64,000 nt of DNA from Pascua guehoae (lineage: Eukaryota > Basidiomycota > Tremellomycetes > Trichosporonales > Trichosporonaceae). Where the stretch lies: assembly GCA_001600415.1 (NCBI GenBank), contig BCJX01000003.1, positions 2,170,761 through 2,234,760 of the forward strand, in the 5' to 3' direction. Numbering within the stretch: position 1 is the first letter of the stretch; every line of letters begins with the position of its first letter. This document shows positions 21,757 through 34,000 of the stretch, in pieces. Under the pieces are notes generated by a model. It ran no database searches and was not told the origin of the DNA. It saw only the letters and a list, made by a program, of their open reading frames with translations. The position numbers and the translations under genes are program-made.

Positions 21757-23981
21757 TCATCCACCCACCCCGCGCACGCCCGTCAGGCGTCGCGTGAGAC
21801 CCAGCAGCACCTGCCCGCCGTGGTGTTCGCCCCACACGCCGGCCGACACTTCCTCGAAGCAGCGGTCCGTCTCGGGCGAGACTGAAATGGCCGCCCAGTG
21901 GTCGCTCTGGCGTTAGCAAGCTCTCTCCGAATGCATCAGGATCCTGAAGCTCCTCGGGCCGCCCCAACTCTCTGCAAGAACCATTCTCTTCCCTGCCGTG
22001 TCTCCATTTCGACCATCCTCCAAGTCACACTCACGACATAGTTGAGGATAGCCGCATGTAGTGCCGGGAACGCGTACGTAGCCAGCAGCGCCGTCACTCC
22101 AGTCTCGGGCGAGAGGTGGCGCAGGAGCGCCTCGCGTGCCAGGGCCTGCAACTCGTCGAGCCCATAGCGGTGCGCGAGGAAGAAGACCGCAAGGGGCGAT
22201 GGTGGCGGCGGTGGGGCGGTCGGGTGCGCATGGGGGTCAGGTGGACGCGAGCGACGGGGCGTGGTGAACGTCCGCGGAGAGCGGGATGTGGCGGGTGGGG
22301 ACGTCGGTGCACTCGCAGGCTTGGTCTTGTGTGGGGATGCCGAAGGAGTCTGCAGTCGAGGGATAGTCTTGCGCTGTACTGCTGGAGCGCTCCCTCCGCG
22401 CACGCTCGGAGTGCCCCGCGTCGTCGACGTCGTGGTTGTCGTGGTTGGGACGGAGGCACTGGAGAGGCGGTGCGACGGTGCGTTTGAAGAACTGGCCATG
22501 CTGACCACACTCGTGGCGCTCAGTGCAGACGGCGAGTGAGGTCGCGAGGCCACACTCGACCCGGTGGGAACCGCCCGAATATCGAGATTGTCGTCTGCAT
22601 CGCCGTCATCGTTGATCCCGACATAGTCCCAGCTCTCGGCGGAGAGCAGGCGTCGCGCGACGTCTTGGTCGACACGAACCTCTGCCATGACAGCCCGCAG
22701 GTCGGCAGTGTTGCTGAAGAGCAGCTCATCTGTATAGAGCCAGCGAAGGACCCAGTAAACCGTGTTGAACGCGGCGTCGTCGACGAAGAGAGTGGTTGCC
22801 CCAGAGTCCGCCGACTCGGCAAACCCACCCGACAGCATCGCCTTGAAGTAGTCCGAGTGCATGAGGATCTCCGAGTGGGCATAAATGACACGGCGGCGGG
22901 CCATGGCACGCCCGTTGTCACCTTCCCTCCAGTGTTCGAGGCACACGAAGCGCACATCACCAGACCGTGCAGAGTCGAGGAGCGCTGCAGCTTGGCGCGT
23001 GACACGGCGCGAGATGAATTGCTGATCAGCGTGCACCATTGGCGGGAGCCCGGGCTGCGACGTGTGCTTGACAACAACACGGATGGAGAATGCGTCTCGC
23101 GATGCAACCTCGGGGTGTTCGAGAAGCTCACTGAGCGTCGGGAGTGTTACGTCCCAGTACTCTGAACCTTTCGAGTAGGTGTGCATGGCTGATGTCGACC
23201 ATATCCACGTCGGCTCGCCGAGCATGTGCTCTCCCTCGCGCTCAAAAGGCTTGATGCCGACGAACAGGTGGCGGTCAAATCCCTCATCAGGCCCATAATC
23301 AAGGGCCCACTGTGAGATGATCGCGAGGGTGATTGTGGGCTCCACGACAGGAGCGCCCTCGTCAGTCGCATCACCTAGGGCAAAGTCGGGCAGGCGTGCT
23401 GAATCATGTCAGCGGGCGCAGTGACAATTACAGGGAAGGACGCAGCCAGTGATTATACGCCAGTGCGGTGGAAGGAAGAAATGTAAAGGGAGGCAAGGGA
23501 GGAAGGAAGACTGGCGTTGGGGCACCCTTCTCCTGTGACGGTGACGTGGAAACGCACTGATGTGGAGCCTGTATCCCAGGTCATCAAAGCACACGCCGTC
23601 GGGGTCCAGTGCAGGGTGCTCGGACCGCTGTCCCATGTCGTCGTCATCCCCAGCCTCAAGCTGCTCCTTGAGCTCGAGGACATTGCGGATGGGCCACTCG
23701 AATGACGTCTGCTTGCTCTCACTCGCGCCGTCCAGGACGTGTGCGGGGCGTATCTCTCGGCTGTCGCGAGAGTGGCCGGCTCGTGTAGGTGTCGTGGCAA
23801 ACACAGAACTAGCAAGATGAGAACCGTGGCGTCGCGAGGGCGTGGGAGTGCGCATGGTGTCAATTGAGCGCCCAGGCGAGTGAAGAATGGTGTGTCCTTG
23901 GGGATTGTTGTAGGCGTATGAAGTGCGGATGGGGGACGCAGCTGACGGAGTCGGGTTGTCAGGATTGAACCGCCCGGCCAT
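21757..23981 (-). CDS. BTB/POZ-domain protein
   Basis: The model has three exons, 23981-23558, 23398-22035 and 21906-21757 (645 residues), with splice junctions in phase. A disordered N terminus (about 1-105) is followed by a region resembling a MATH-like beta domain (ITLAIISQWALDYG to SIRVVVKHT). A BTB domain follows (about 290-380), with VIYAHSEILMHSDYFKAML and VYWVLRWLYTDEL. A Ser/Thr/Pro-rich spacer of about 130 residues comes next, then a helical tail (FFLAHRYGLDELQALAREAL) that looks like the end of a BTB-BACK arrangement. Such proteins usually dimerise and often serve as adaptors for cullin-3 ubiquitin ligases, but no partner can be named from sequence. Intron 2 uses branch gctaac and acceptor gccag. 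The last exon encodes SDHWAAISVSPETDRC and an unremarkable tail. Confidence 0.82.
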
Positions 23982-25683
23982 TGTGGAGTTGGGAAAGAGA
24001 AGAGGAAGGGATCAAGTTGTTGTAGATGAGGGAAGGAAGGGGGGATGGAAGGGAAGGATGATGGCGACACGAGTGGTGCTAGAATGGGATGAAGGAAGGC
24101 TGGAGCCATTATCGCATTGTTGACAGACAGTGGGATGGCCGGTGGCCGGTGGTGGCGAGCGTTGGCTGGTGTGCAATGTGCGTAATGTGCGGCAACAGAA
24201 GCGTCATTTCTCAGGGTCGCGTCGCGTGGTACCGGAATCAGGCACGGGTGGTGCCGTACACGCGCTCCCCTCGGGTGGCTTTTTTACCTTGCGCCAAGAA
24301 AGCCGAAACGAACAGAAAAAATAATGCCGCCGTCCCGGAAAATGAGCTTGCCAAAAAGTGCCACATGATCCTGACCCGGAAGTTTGAGAGGCGGTGCCGT
24401 GGTGCCGTTTGGAGACGGCCACCTATATTGGAACCGGACCCGCGTGTGGATGAGTGCCTCGCATGGACCTGGTTGGTAGCCTGGGGTGGGCACAAAATGT
24501 GATGGGTCTCTCGAGTCTCGGCCCTTTGGGCGGGCTGGTGATGCCGTAGCGTCCTCGTAGAACAAAGTGGGTGCACTGGTGGACAGTGATGCACAGTTGC
24601 CTCATAGGGAAGCAAATGCCGCTTGTCCTCGTCTTTAAAGTGGCCAAAAGTGGGTTTTGTCTGAAACGAACGGGGCGCACACAAGGATCTTCCTTTACCA
24701 GACTTCGCGCGTCCTTTCCTCGCCTCCCCCTCCGCCCCCCCCCCACGTCCCCCACTCGGTAGCTCGGCAGTCGGCCTGACACGCAGGCGGCAGCCACACC
24801 CAGTACCCACACCCAAAGACAGACAAGCACTCTCGGAGTCAAGCTCGCCCCTCGAAGCCTCGGCCCTCATTCCGGTCAATTCCCCCTTCGCCCCCCTCTT
24901 CGCTGCTCCCCCGAGTTTGGCGTTCCCCCCCCCTTCCACCCCCTCCGTGCTCATCGGTCTCGGCTTTGACGTGGTACAGTGTGCAGTGCTGTGCCGTCCT
25001 CGCGTTTCCCGTTCCTCGTTGTCGCCCCACCCCACCCTCCCCCTCCCCTCCCTCCCTCAAGTCATTACAACTCTGTCATTCGCACCCTGTCTGTCCTGTG
25101 ACCCCAACCCACACTCTCCCTCGCGACCCTCAACTGCTCCTATATTCCCTCTCTACGCGGTATCCCCGCTTTCAATCTCGTCCTCATTCCCATTCCACCA
25201 CTTTGACCGCTCTGGCTATCGCCGCTCATCAACTTGTTCGTTTCAGCACACTGCGCACGACCCCAAGCTCGCCATCGAACGATACCCCGGTCGGCATCAT
25301 CATCATCAGAAGAGTATAATCTGGCGTCTTCTCCCACAGTCGCCAACCATACGCGCGTCGCGCCCCGTGATCCATTCTCCTTGTCTACGCGTGAGTTTGT
25401 TGTCTCGAACCCAGCGGCAAACGGGGCTGGGACTGGCATGACTGGTGCACGGGTGGCAACGACGACTGCGCGCGGTGCATTGGTCTCCTTCTCTATCACT
25501 CGCTGAGCGACGCACGCACTGACGCCGCAGAGAGCGTGTACTAGATTTGCTCTTGCATTGGTCCCTCTCGTCCTCCTTCCCTCGCGCCCGGCAGCAACAT
25601 AGCAGCACCGCCTATCAGACATCTTCCCCTCTCCTTTTTTTTGTTCACCCCAACACTATAACAATACCACCATTTCCCACACA
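23982..25683. other. 1.7-kb divergent intergenic region
   Basis: This lies between the BTB gene (-) and the Q-rich gene (+). The half nearest the Q-rich gene is strongly pyrimidine-rich on the + strand (about 24,690-25,660), as in long fungal leaders. A minus-strand frame of about 265 codons here is a by-product of that bias. No gene supported. Confidence 0.5.
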
Positions 25684-27339
25684 ATGAGCGCTCTCAACCA
25701 CACGGCTCCGCGCTTCCGTTCCCATGCCCCTGCACCGCTCCCCGGCGCAGTGTCTGGTCTTCCCTACCCTTCGACGCTGGACGTCCCTCCTCGCCTGGCG
25801 ACCTCTCTTGGGACGCCACTCCCCACCCCACTTGCGACACCACTCGCCCCACCGCCCCCACCACCCCTCCATCTTTCGTCTTCTCAGCCAAACCCGCGTA
25901 GTGCTGTGCGCTACGCTGGCCCAGACCACACACTCGGCCCTGCTTTCAGCGAGGAGGAAGACGGTGACGACTCGGACTTCATTGCCGCCAAGATGGCTTC
26001 CCTCGGGCTTGACCCACGCGGCGCCAACGCCTACAGCAGCTACGTACGTGCATGTGTGATTCAACCCCGTGGCATTTTACCTGACACAGAGCAGCACACA
26101 CAACAGCAGCAACAGCAACAGCAGCAGCAGGCCGCGGAGCTTCAACGCCGCATGCAAGCACAGGTTGAGCTCCAGCTCCTTCAGCAACAGCAGCAGCGTG
26201 CACAGCAGGCGCAGCAGACTGCGTCACTGCAGAACCTTCTCCTGCAATCCAACGACCCACAGCAGTTACGCGAAGCAATGGCGCTCCTTGAACTCCAGCG
26301 TGCGCAAATTGCCGCCACCACACCCTCGACACACCTTGAACGCGCGTACGCCCAGCAACGTGCAGCTCTTGCTGTGCAGTCAGCCCAATCGGCACAGTCG
26401 AGCTACCAGCGTGCATTGCAGCAGCAGACGCTTTACCAGGCGCAGTATGCGGCCCATGGCCAACGCCAGGCGCTCGCTGCCCAGCTCGAGGCTGGCGCGT
26501 TACGCCGTGAGCGCGAGCGTGAGCAGCGTTCCCGCCCCTTGAGCCGCGACGACGCCCATTTGCGCGCTGCGTGGGAGAACGCGCCCTTAGGCTATTTCCC
26601 GCCCATCTCGCCGGTCGACTCGGCCGCAGGTGTCGGCTGGACGTCCTCGACAAAGCCGGCCGCTGCAGAGCGTGCTGATCGTCCTCTGTGGAGCGCGCCG
26701 GCCGCCACCCACCCTCCCCATCGTACGCTCTCGATGAGCTCGACTGCCAGTGCTCCCTCACCTACCACACCGACCCAGAACCCCTACGCTCAGAGCCAGC
26801 CTCTGGGTCGCTTTGCCCGCGCTCGTCAAGATCTCTTGGCGGCGCAGCAGGCTGGACAGTCCACAGCTGTCCCGCTCGCAACGCTTTTGTCGCGCCGACG
26901 CCCTGCCGACGACGACTCGCTGTCTTCCTCGTCCTTCCCAGAGACAGTGGCGACGTCTCCCATCTCCGAGACCGCGCCCGTTCGCAACGAGCGCAAGTGG
27001 TCCACCGAGTCAAGCTTGGGTGGCCGCAAGGTCGTGTCCGAGTCGGGCCACACGATTCTTACCCGCGACCCCATGGCTTACATTCCTCCTGCTCCGCGCT
27101 CGGCCTCGTTCTCCGTATCAGACACTCCGCGCGCGACTCCAACTACACCCCCCACGGCCTCGTATGTTGTGCGCCAGCCACTCGGTCCCCCTGGCTCGGC
27201 CGACGAGCTCAAACTCAAGAACTTTGCATCCAGGTTGGCTACCTTCTCAGTCAATATAGCTAACAGCAGTATCCGCCGCAAGGCCGGCCAGAACCTTGGC
27301 ATGCTGAACCGCCGCACTGGTACGGACACTAGCGAGTAG
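25684..27339 (+). CDS. glutamine-rich protein of unknown function
   Basis: One continuous frame of 551 codons. Two probable introns inside it are both multiples of three: 26044-26091 (GTACGT to CAGAG, 48 nt) and 27234-27269 (GTTGGC to CTAACAGCAG, 36 nt). Spliced, the protein has 523 residues. Order of features: Pro-rich N terminus (1-70); an acidic stretch then DFIAAKMASLGLDP (about 100-115); a long Gln-rich helical or coiled-coil segment (about 125-270); a basic patch (RREREREQRSRP); a Ser/Pro-rich region; and a basic C terminus SIRRKAGQNLGMLNRR. The composition suggests a nuclear or RNP regulatory protein, but that is only inference. The start is preceded by a CA-rich leader. Confidence 0.75.
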   Translation: MSALNHTAPRFRSHAPAPLPGAVSGLPYPSTLDVPPRLATSLGTPLPTPLATPLAPPPPPPLHLSSSQPNPRSAVRYAGPDHTLGPAFSEEEDGDDSDFIAAKMASLGLDPRGANAYSSYVRACVIQPRGILPDTEQHTQQQQQQQQQQAAELQRRMQAQVELQLLQQQQQRAQQAQQTASLQNLLLQSNDPQQLREAMALLELQRAQIAATTPSTHLERAYAQQRAALAVQSAQSAQSSYQRALQQQTLYQAQYAAHGQRQALAAQLEAGALRREREREQRSRPLSRDDAHLRAAWENAPLGYFPPISPVDSAAGVGWTSSTKPAAAERADRPLWSAPAATHPPHRTLSMSSTASAPSPTTPTQNPYAQSQPLGRFARARQDLLAAQQAGQSTAVPLATLLSRRRPADDDSLSSSSFPETVATSPISETAPVRNERKWSTESSLGGRKVVSESGHTILTRDPMAYIPPAPRSASFSVSDTPRATPTTPPTASYVVRQPLGPPGSADELKLKNFASRLATFSVNIANSSIRRKAGQNLGMLNRRTGTDTSE

Positions 27340-28079
27340 ACATCCTGCTCTACCCCAGTCCGTCGCCCTCATGTCCACCGTATTACATCGAGGACACTCG
27401 AGTCTGGCTCGCCGGCTCGAGCCAAGCCGCCATTCCCTCACCCTATATAGCCTACCACCTACTTACCCGTAGCCGCTTGACCATAATGCGCATGCCGCCA
27501 TGCGCCGCACGTTTCGCGCCTTTCCATGGACAGTCGAGCAGTCGATCTGTGATTTGTGATGCGTGATGTACCGTTGTACTCGTAGTTCTGGCGATGCATA
27601 ATGACGAGACACGCAAAACGGTGCAGTACGACACGCGAGGTGGGAAGAGGTTGTGCCCAAGATGCTCGACTACAGAACTGCTTGCTGGTGGGTATTCTGC
27701 GAGGACCAGTTCGAACTGACTCCCCATGCTTTGCTGTCCACCTCGTTATGAATCTGGAATAACAGAAAACCGATAACGACCCTTCTCCCATACTCCTCCT
27801 CTCCCACCCGCACACCCAAACCCTACAACAATCCCCTCCCCACCGACTCTTGCAACCATTTACTTGCACAGTTGTAGTAGCCAGTGATACATTAAAAAAT
27901 GGCATAACCCGGGCTGTTGTGCAAAGGAGTTTGGCGTTGGGGTATCTGACGCGTCATGTGCTGTCGATCGGAACCAAAACAACGCGTCAACCGGCTGTTA
28001 TTGGCTTTGACTTTGCCTCCACCCCTAGCTTGTGTAGCGCAGCACCAAGCCTCCAAGCTCCAACCACTCTTATCAAACA
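27340..28079. other. intergenic stretch
   Basis: Holds the 3' region of the Q-rich gene and the promoter of the Mms22-like gene. A palindromic cagttcgaactg near 27,706 looks like a tRNA T loop but has no tRNA around it. Confidence 0.5.
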
Positions 28080-31000
28080 ATGCCCCCACGAAAGCGCGCT
28101 CGTGGGGGCCGCAGTAGGCCAGCCGCTGCGTCCTCGACATCCACAAGAGGAGGAGCACCAGTCACACCTGGACCACGGACACGTTCATCCACCACTCCAG
28201 CAACACCAGCGACGTCTGCCACGGCTCCCTTGTCTACGTCGGCATTGGCCACTCCCTCGGCATCGGCATCGACATCCCGCTCAGCCTCCGTCTCTGTCGA
28301 CGCCACCGCATCCGGCTCGGGGACACCAGGAACCACCCCCATCCCCCTCCCACGAGCGACACTGAGTCCAACAAAGGAGGGAGAGTCGTCACAAAATCAA
28401 AGAGAGCCATCCCCGATTCTCACTCAAGCGCCAACTCAGCGTCGCCGGCGAGGCGCCGCCACTGCCACGACCGGGGCTCCAACCCCCGCCCGCCATGTGT
28501 ACCGTACCCGCCATCGGCGCATCGTGCGCGGACCCGAGCTAGCAGCCACCGAGGGCGGGGAGAATGATCTTGTGCCCCCATCCGACGATGAGGAGTATGA
28601 AGAGTGGCGCGCGGTGAGGGAGGTTGAGCGTCGGGAGCGCGAGCGTGAGCCGAGCGAGCCCGGACACGATCCACAAGAGGAGTCCGAGAGGCAAGGGGAA
28701 AGTGACAGCTATGGAGAGGGAAGAGTGGGTGGTGAGACAGACAACTTGGGAGTTGTTGAACGACCAGTAAGTGCCACATGTGGCAGAGGCTGGGATCCAT
28801 TGCTGATGACCACCAGCACCCACCAGACCCACACTCTCGCCTCGACGTGGCCCCCAGACAAAGCCCAAAGCTCTTTGTCCCTCTCTTCGACAACTGGGCT
28901 GGGTCGCAACCTCTCAGCGACGATGACAGTAATGTCATCCCGGTCGCTGATAAACGCAAAGCCGTCTTGGAGGCTGTCCTGCCTGGGAGAGTCGAGCTGA
29001 GTCCCGACTCGGACTCGGACATCTCACCCCCGCCCGGAGCCCTTCCGCATTCATCGCCACGAAAACCCCAGCCATTTAGTGCTCTGCAGCTGCACTCGCG
29101 TGTCCTTCCCTCGTTGGTTGAACCTTCCCTTGCTGGACCATCCAGACCAGCACGTGCGCACCAGCGTCGTACCTCCCTCACCCTTCCTTCGCCTCCCACC
29201 AACATCCCTCATCGCTCATCTCCTCAACCCCGACTCGAACGACCAGAGACCCAGCTCCCCCATGAGTTGCACGTGCAAGCCGAGTCCAAGTCACCCCGCG
29301 TGCGTCCACCAGACGTGGATATCGACCCCGGCAACTCGCCACCGGATGCGGTCGACCACAATGGTATGGACCTCGATCCTGGTTTCGAATCCGGCGCACC
29401 ACCGGAAGGCGACGTTTATTCCCACGAACAGGTAGAACAAGACGCTCAGACTTTGCCACCGTCAGATATTGGTGGTATTCCTACCTCAAGACTGGCTGCT
29501 TCTTCGCGTTCGCACAGTGAGTTACTCAAGTTTCTTCCATAAGGTAGCTCACACCAGACACCCGCCGCTCCTATGGCAGTGCTCGAAGAGGGACCAAAGT
29601 CGACAGACGTGATAACCATGGTCATGGCTCTGGCTCACCTGCGTTGTCTGATATAGATCCCCTCGACTTGCTACGTTCTTCACCGGATCCGCCTCTCTCG
29701 CGTTCTCCGTCTGTGCCACCTTCCCCGCCTCCTACCTCATCGGCAGCAGCTCTCCGACCTTCTGGCTCGCGCTCGGCACCAGCTCCTGGCGCGTCTGGTT
29801 CTCCATCAGTCGTAGCTCCGGCTCCATTACCCCCTCGATCTGGCGGTTCGCAGCCGTCGCTGCCACCAGTCCCACACTCGCCCCCAGCGCATGCTCCAGA
29901 TTCACGTCCACTATCGCCTGCGCCACCTCCCGCTGCTCCAGCTGCACGCCCACCGTCTCCCGTCCCACAGATCCCATTCGACCCAGCCCTCATCCAGTTC
30001 CGCTCAGCACGCACATTTCGGTCCCGCACGGCCCTGCAGCTGCAACCATACACTCGCGAGCGACAAGCGTACGAGATCGCCCTCAAGCGCGGCGGTCTGG
30101 CCAAAGGTCGTCGTGCAGTGGCCCCTGTGGCAGAGGTGCGCGCGGCGAGTGATACGGATTCGGGAAATGACAGCGCCAGCACGGCCGACAATGGGGATGA
30201 GGACGCTACACCACCAGATGCGATTGTCATTGGCGCTACCCAGGAGCAAGCTAAACGCATTCGGAAGGTTAGGGAACCGAAACCCCTCGTTGATGCCGAT
30301 TATGACGAGTATTTTATCCGCTTTGGTGAGGTGGCCGACGAGGAGGACGAGGCTGTCGCTCGACGCTTGCAGGTCATTGCGCGCGAACGCATACGGAACG
30401 AGAGAGAGGAGAAGAAGGCGGCGCGGAGGGCCGAGAAGACCAAGAGGCAGTTTGAGGCGCTCATTGCGGGCAAGGACAAGAGTGGACGAGATGAGCGTAG
30501 GGAGAAGGACAAGGAGAGGAGAGAGAAGGAGAAGGAAGAGCGAGAGGCGCAGAGACGCGAGAGGAAGGAGCGGGAGAGGAAGACAATGGCCAGGGACGGG
30601 GGCATGCCTGAGAAGGACAAACGAACACAAAGGGCGACCAAAGACAAGGAGGACAAGGCCGCTGGAGAAAGAGACAAGGCCTCGCGTAGTGTGAGTGGGA
30701 CTCTTTTCGAGTTTCTTTACGCTGATGTACAGACCAACAGTCGAGCCCCACGCACAAATGGTCAGAAACCCCGCGGGCCGACGACGTACAGCCGCCAACA
30801 CCGCCAGCAACGTGCGCGTGCACTCTCTGACTCGTCTTCTCTGTCAGACGCACCTCCGACACCACGTGGTAAGCCGCCGCCACCAGTTCAGCGGGAGGAC
30901 ATTGTGCGCGCCCGTGACCAGAGTACACCGACGCGAACGCCTCAGCAATTCTCACCACTGCGTTCGGCGCGGGCTTCTCCCGTTCCTAGGCTGAGCTTGC

Positions 31001-34000
31001 CTTCATCGCCACCACAGTTTGACGATGGCGCCTTTGACCTCCCCTTCTTCGACGATCCTCCTCTATCGAATCACTCGAACACCAACGATTTCTTCAATAC
31101 AGATGTATTCGACACAGAAGAGTCTCTCGAGCTGCCAACGAGTACACGGCGCCCGCACTCGACCAAGCGACGGCGGCTTCCGTCGAGCTCGGACCACTCT
31201 GATTCTGACACTGAGCCATCACGGACCACTCAAGCCGAGCCAGACAAACGACGGCGCATCGCAGAGCGTATGCTCCCGCGCGCCATGCTCAAGCGCCTGG
31301 CTCGTGAGCAAGCGGACCGGCAGCGAGAGCGTCCCGGTGCGCGGCGGCGGCGTGAATCGGTCTCGCCCGTGCGTCCAGGACACGCGGTCGTGCGCCGCGG
31401 CCAAGGTGCGGGCCTGGACGACGTTGCCGACTTGTTCGACAGAGAATCGAGCCCACTGGTGGAACACGAAGCTGAGGAGGCAGATGGAGACGGCTCAGGA
31501 GACTCCGAGGGTGGGACGGACGCACCGATCGTCATCTCCGACTCGTCTGGTACCGAGGCAGAGGAAGACAACCGCGCTGAAGGACTGGCGCGTCTCCAGA
31601 ATGGCGACTTTGAGGGCATCGTCCACGGCCGTATACGCAAGGATGCTCCCCGCAAGCCCGAACGCGAGCGCAGGAGCCACAAGCCTCGCCGTCCCGCACT
31701 CGACCTTCGACGGCGGCACGCTTCGTCATATGCTTCACCCCCATCGTCACCCCGCCGGCTCGTACAGACCCGCCTCGACTTCCCCGTCGTCGACCAGCAG
31801 GCCGAGTCACGCAGAGACAGGAGAACGAGCAAGAGCAACGGCAAGAAGAGAGCTGGGAGACACAAGGGTTCACGCCGACCTGCAATCCGTCTCGACGACC
31901 ATGTAATCTTCGCCACGGATGACTTTGCCTGGAGCGATTCCGACGTCGAGGTGCGCGAGGTGCGCGATGCACGGCCCGGGAGATCCGAGCGATCAGAGCG
32001 CGTTGAACGTGTTGAACGTGCAGGGCGATCAGACAGGGAAGGGCGAGACCGACCCAAGGGCCCATCTGCGCGCACGACGTCGCGGGGGACCGACATCCGC
32101 GACATGCTTGTGCGCCAGCGTAGCACTGCGTCCCCAAGCCCTGCACCTGCACGGCGCGCACAGCTCGACGAAGGAGTGGGACGCGCACGGTCGTGGGCAA
32201 ACTTTGATCGCTTTCCAATTGACTTTGACATTACGCCTCTCCCATCTGGCGTTTACTGCAGTACAGCGACGGTGGCAGGCAGCGGTCGTCTGGAGACATT
32301 CCTGAAGATGCTACGCGGCGAGCAAGGGGAGCTCGAGGAGCCAAAACCGTGTACCGCGTACGGCGTCGATCTACATGCGGGGATGGGCATCGACGAGGCA
32401 GTGGCAGTCGTACCTGTGGTTGTCGAAGGTCTGCATGCGGCGCTGCGCGCGTTTGGGGCGGGGACGACCGAGACGGTGCGCAAGCCAGACCTCGGTCCGC
32501 TTCTGTTCTTCCGCGACTACCTTGCGCACACGCACACGCACGACGATGAAGCGCACGCGCGCGCCTGGACGGAACTGCACGTCCTCCCAGAGCGTCTGGA
32601 CGACATGACGCTCTCGAGCGAGCGGCACGACAGGCCACTGCTTGAACAGGTCTTGCTCACGCGCTACGCCTTGCTTGAGATCGCGGTGGTTGCAAGCCCT
32701 TCGCACGTCGTCCCCATCGCAGCTGGAATCGTGCGTCTCCTCCTCGCGCACGGGCTGGACCGGACGATGCGACCACTGAAGCGCATCCTCCGGGGCGAGG
32801 CAGATACGCCCGAAGTCGGAGATACCACGGTCGCGCTTTGGATCGCAGTGGGACATGTCCTGGCCGCGCATGATGCAAGGACGCCAGTGCCCTCTGCATC
32901 CAGCTCCCGCTCTGATGGCAATGACTCCTTTTCAGCGGCAGTCTCGGACGCACTCGACGACAGGTTCCGCGGTGAGGTGGGACCGCTCGCGGCTGAGCGC
33001 GTATGGTTTCTGGTCTTTAGTCTCTGTGCGCTGGCCCAGTTTGGACCTGACGGCACTGTCTGCGCAATCTACACGCCGTACCCGCGTTGGACACTCGTTC
33101 GACGAGCACTGGGTCTCATTAAGGTCGCACACAGCGCCGAGGCTGAGGAGGCAGCGCACGTCGACCAACTCCAGGGGCGCGACAGGTACATCAAGACGAT
33201 GGTACTGCGCTGCTTACGCCTGTCGTCGACATGGCAGTGGTCATTCAACCGCTCGAGCTTTTCTGTCGTGACGCGCGACCTCGGTATGATCTTCAAAGAC
33301 CGCGCGCAGCGCAACCTGCCGACTGAGCCGCCGGCCGATTTTCCCGCCTTCATAACCCAGTTCGATATTAGCCTCACGGCCGACGACGGGCACGACTCGC
33401 GCCGCGCCTCGGCGTTCGAGCTGTACCTCCGTCTCGCGTGTGTTGCCGCCTCGGACGTGATTGGTGCCGCACAAGCTCTCTCAGCCGCCCAAGACGCCGA
33501 GCGCGCCGTGCAGCGCCTCATCATGTCCATCTTCCCCCTCTCCGCCGTCCCCTTTACGCGCGCCAACCCGCCCACGCAGCGCCAGCTCGCCGCCCTCGTG
33601 AATCGGTACAGCACCATGGTCGTCGCATGCTACTTCTCCCCCGGGCTTCTATCGTGGCTCCTCGCCAACTCGGCCCAGTGGCTCGCCTTTGACCGCGCAG
33701 ACTTTGACTCGCGCCAGGTCGTCATTCGCGGGCTCATGTACCTCGCTGTCGCGTGCAGGCACCATGACACGCCCCTTGACGCCGTCGTCGCCCGCCTCGC
33801 GGATATTCTTGCCACGCTTCAGGGCGAGCTCGAGCAGATTGGAAGGCCGAATACCCCGCTGCACTTTCCCACGCGCGTCGAGATTGAACGTACCATGGTC
33901 CTCGTGGTCGCGTGCTTCCGCCAGATTATCGTTCATTCGGGATACGCGGAGAGGGCCGAGCCTGTGTACCCCGACCCCACGCTGTTGCATGAATGTGAGT

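Noticed and set aside
24238..25035. 265-codon minus-strand frame in the region upstream of the Q-rich gene
   Set aside because: Arises from the strongly pyrimidine-rich plus strand. No splice partner, conserved motif or start context.
27690..27725. Possible tRNA T arm (cagttcgaactg)
   Set aside because: The sequence is a short palindrome. No acceptor, D or anticodon arm could be placed around it.
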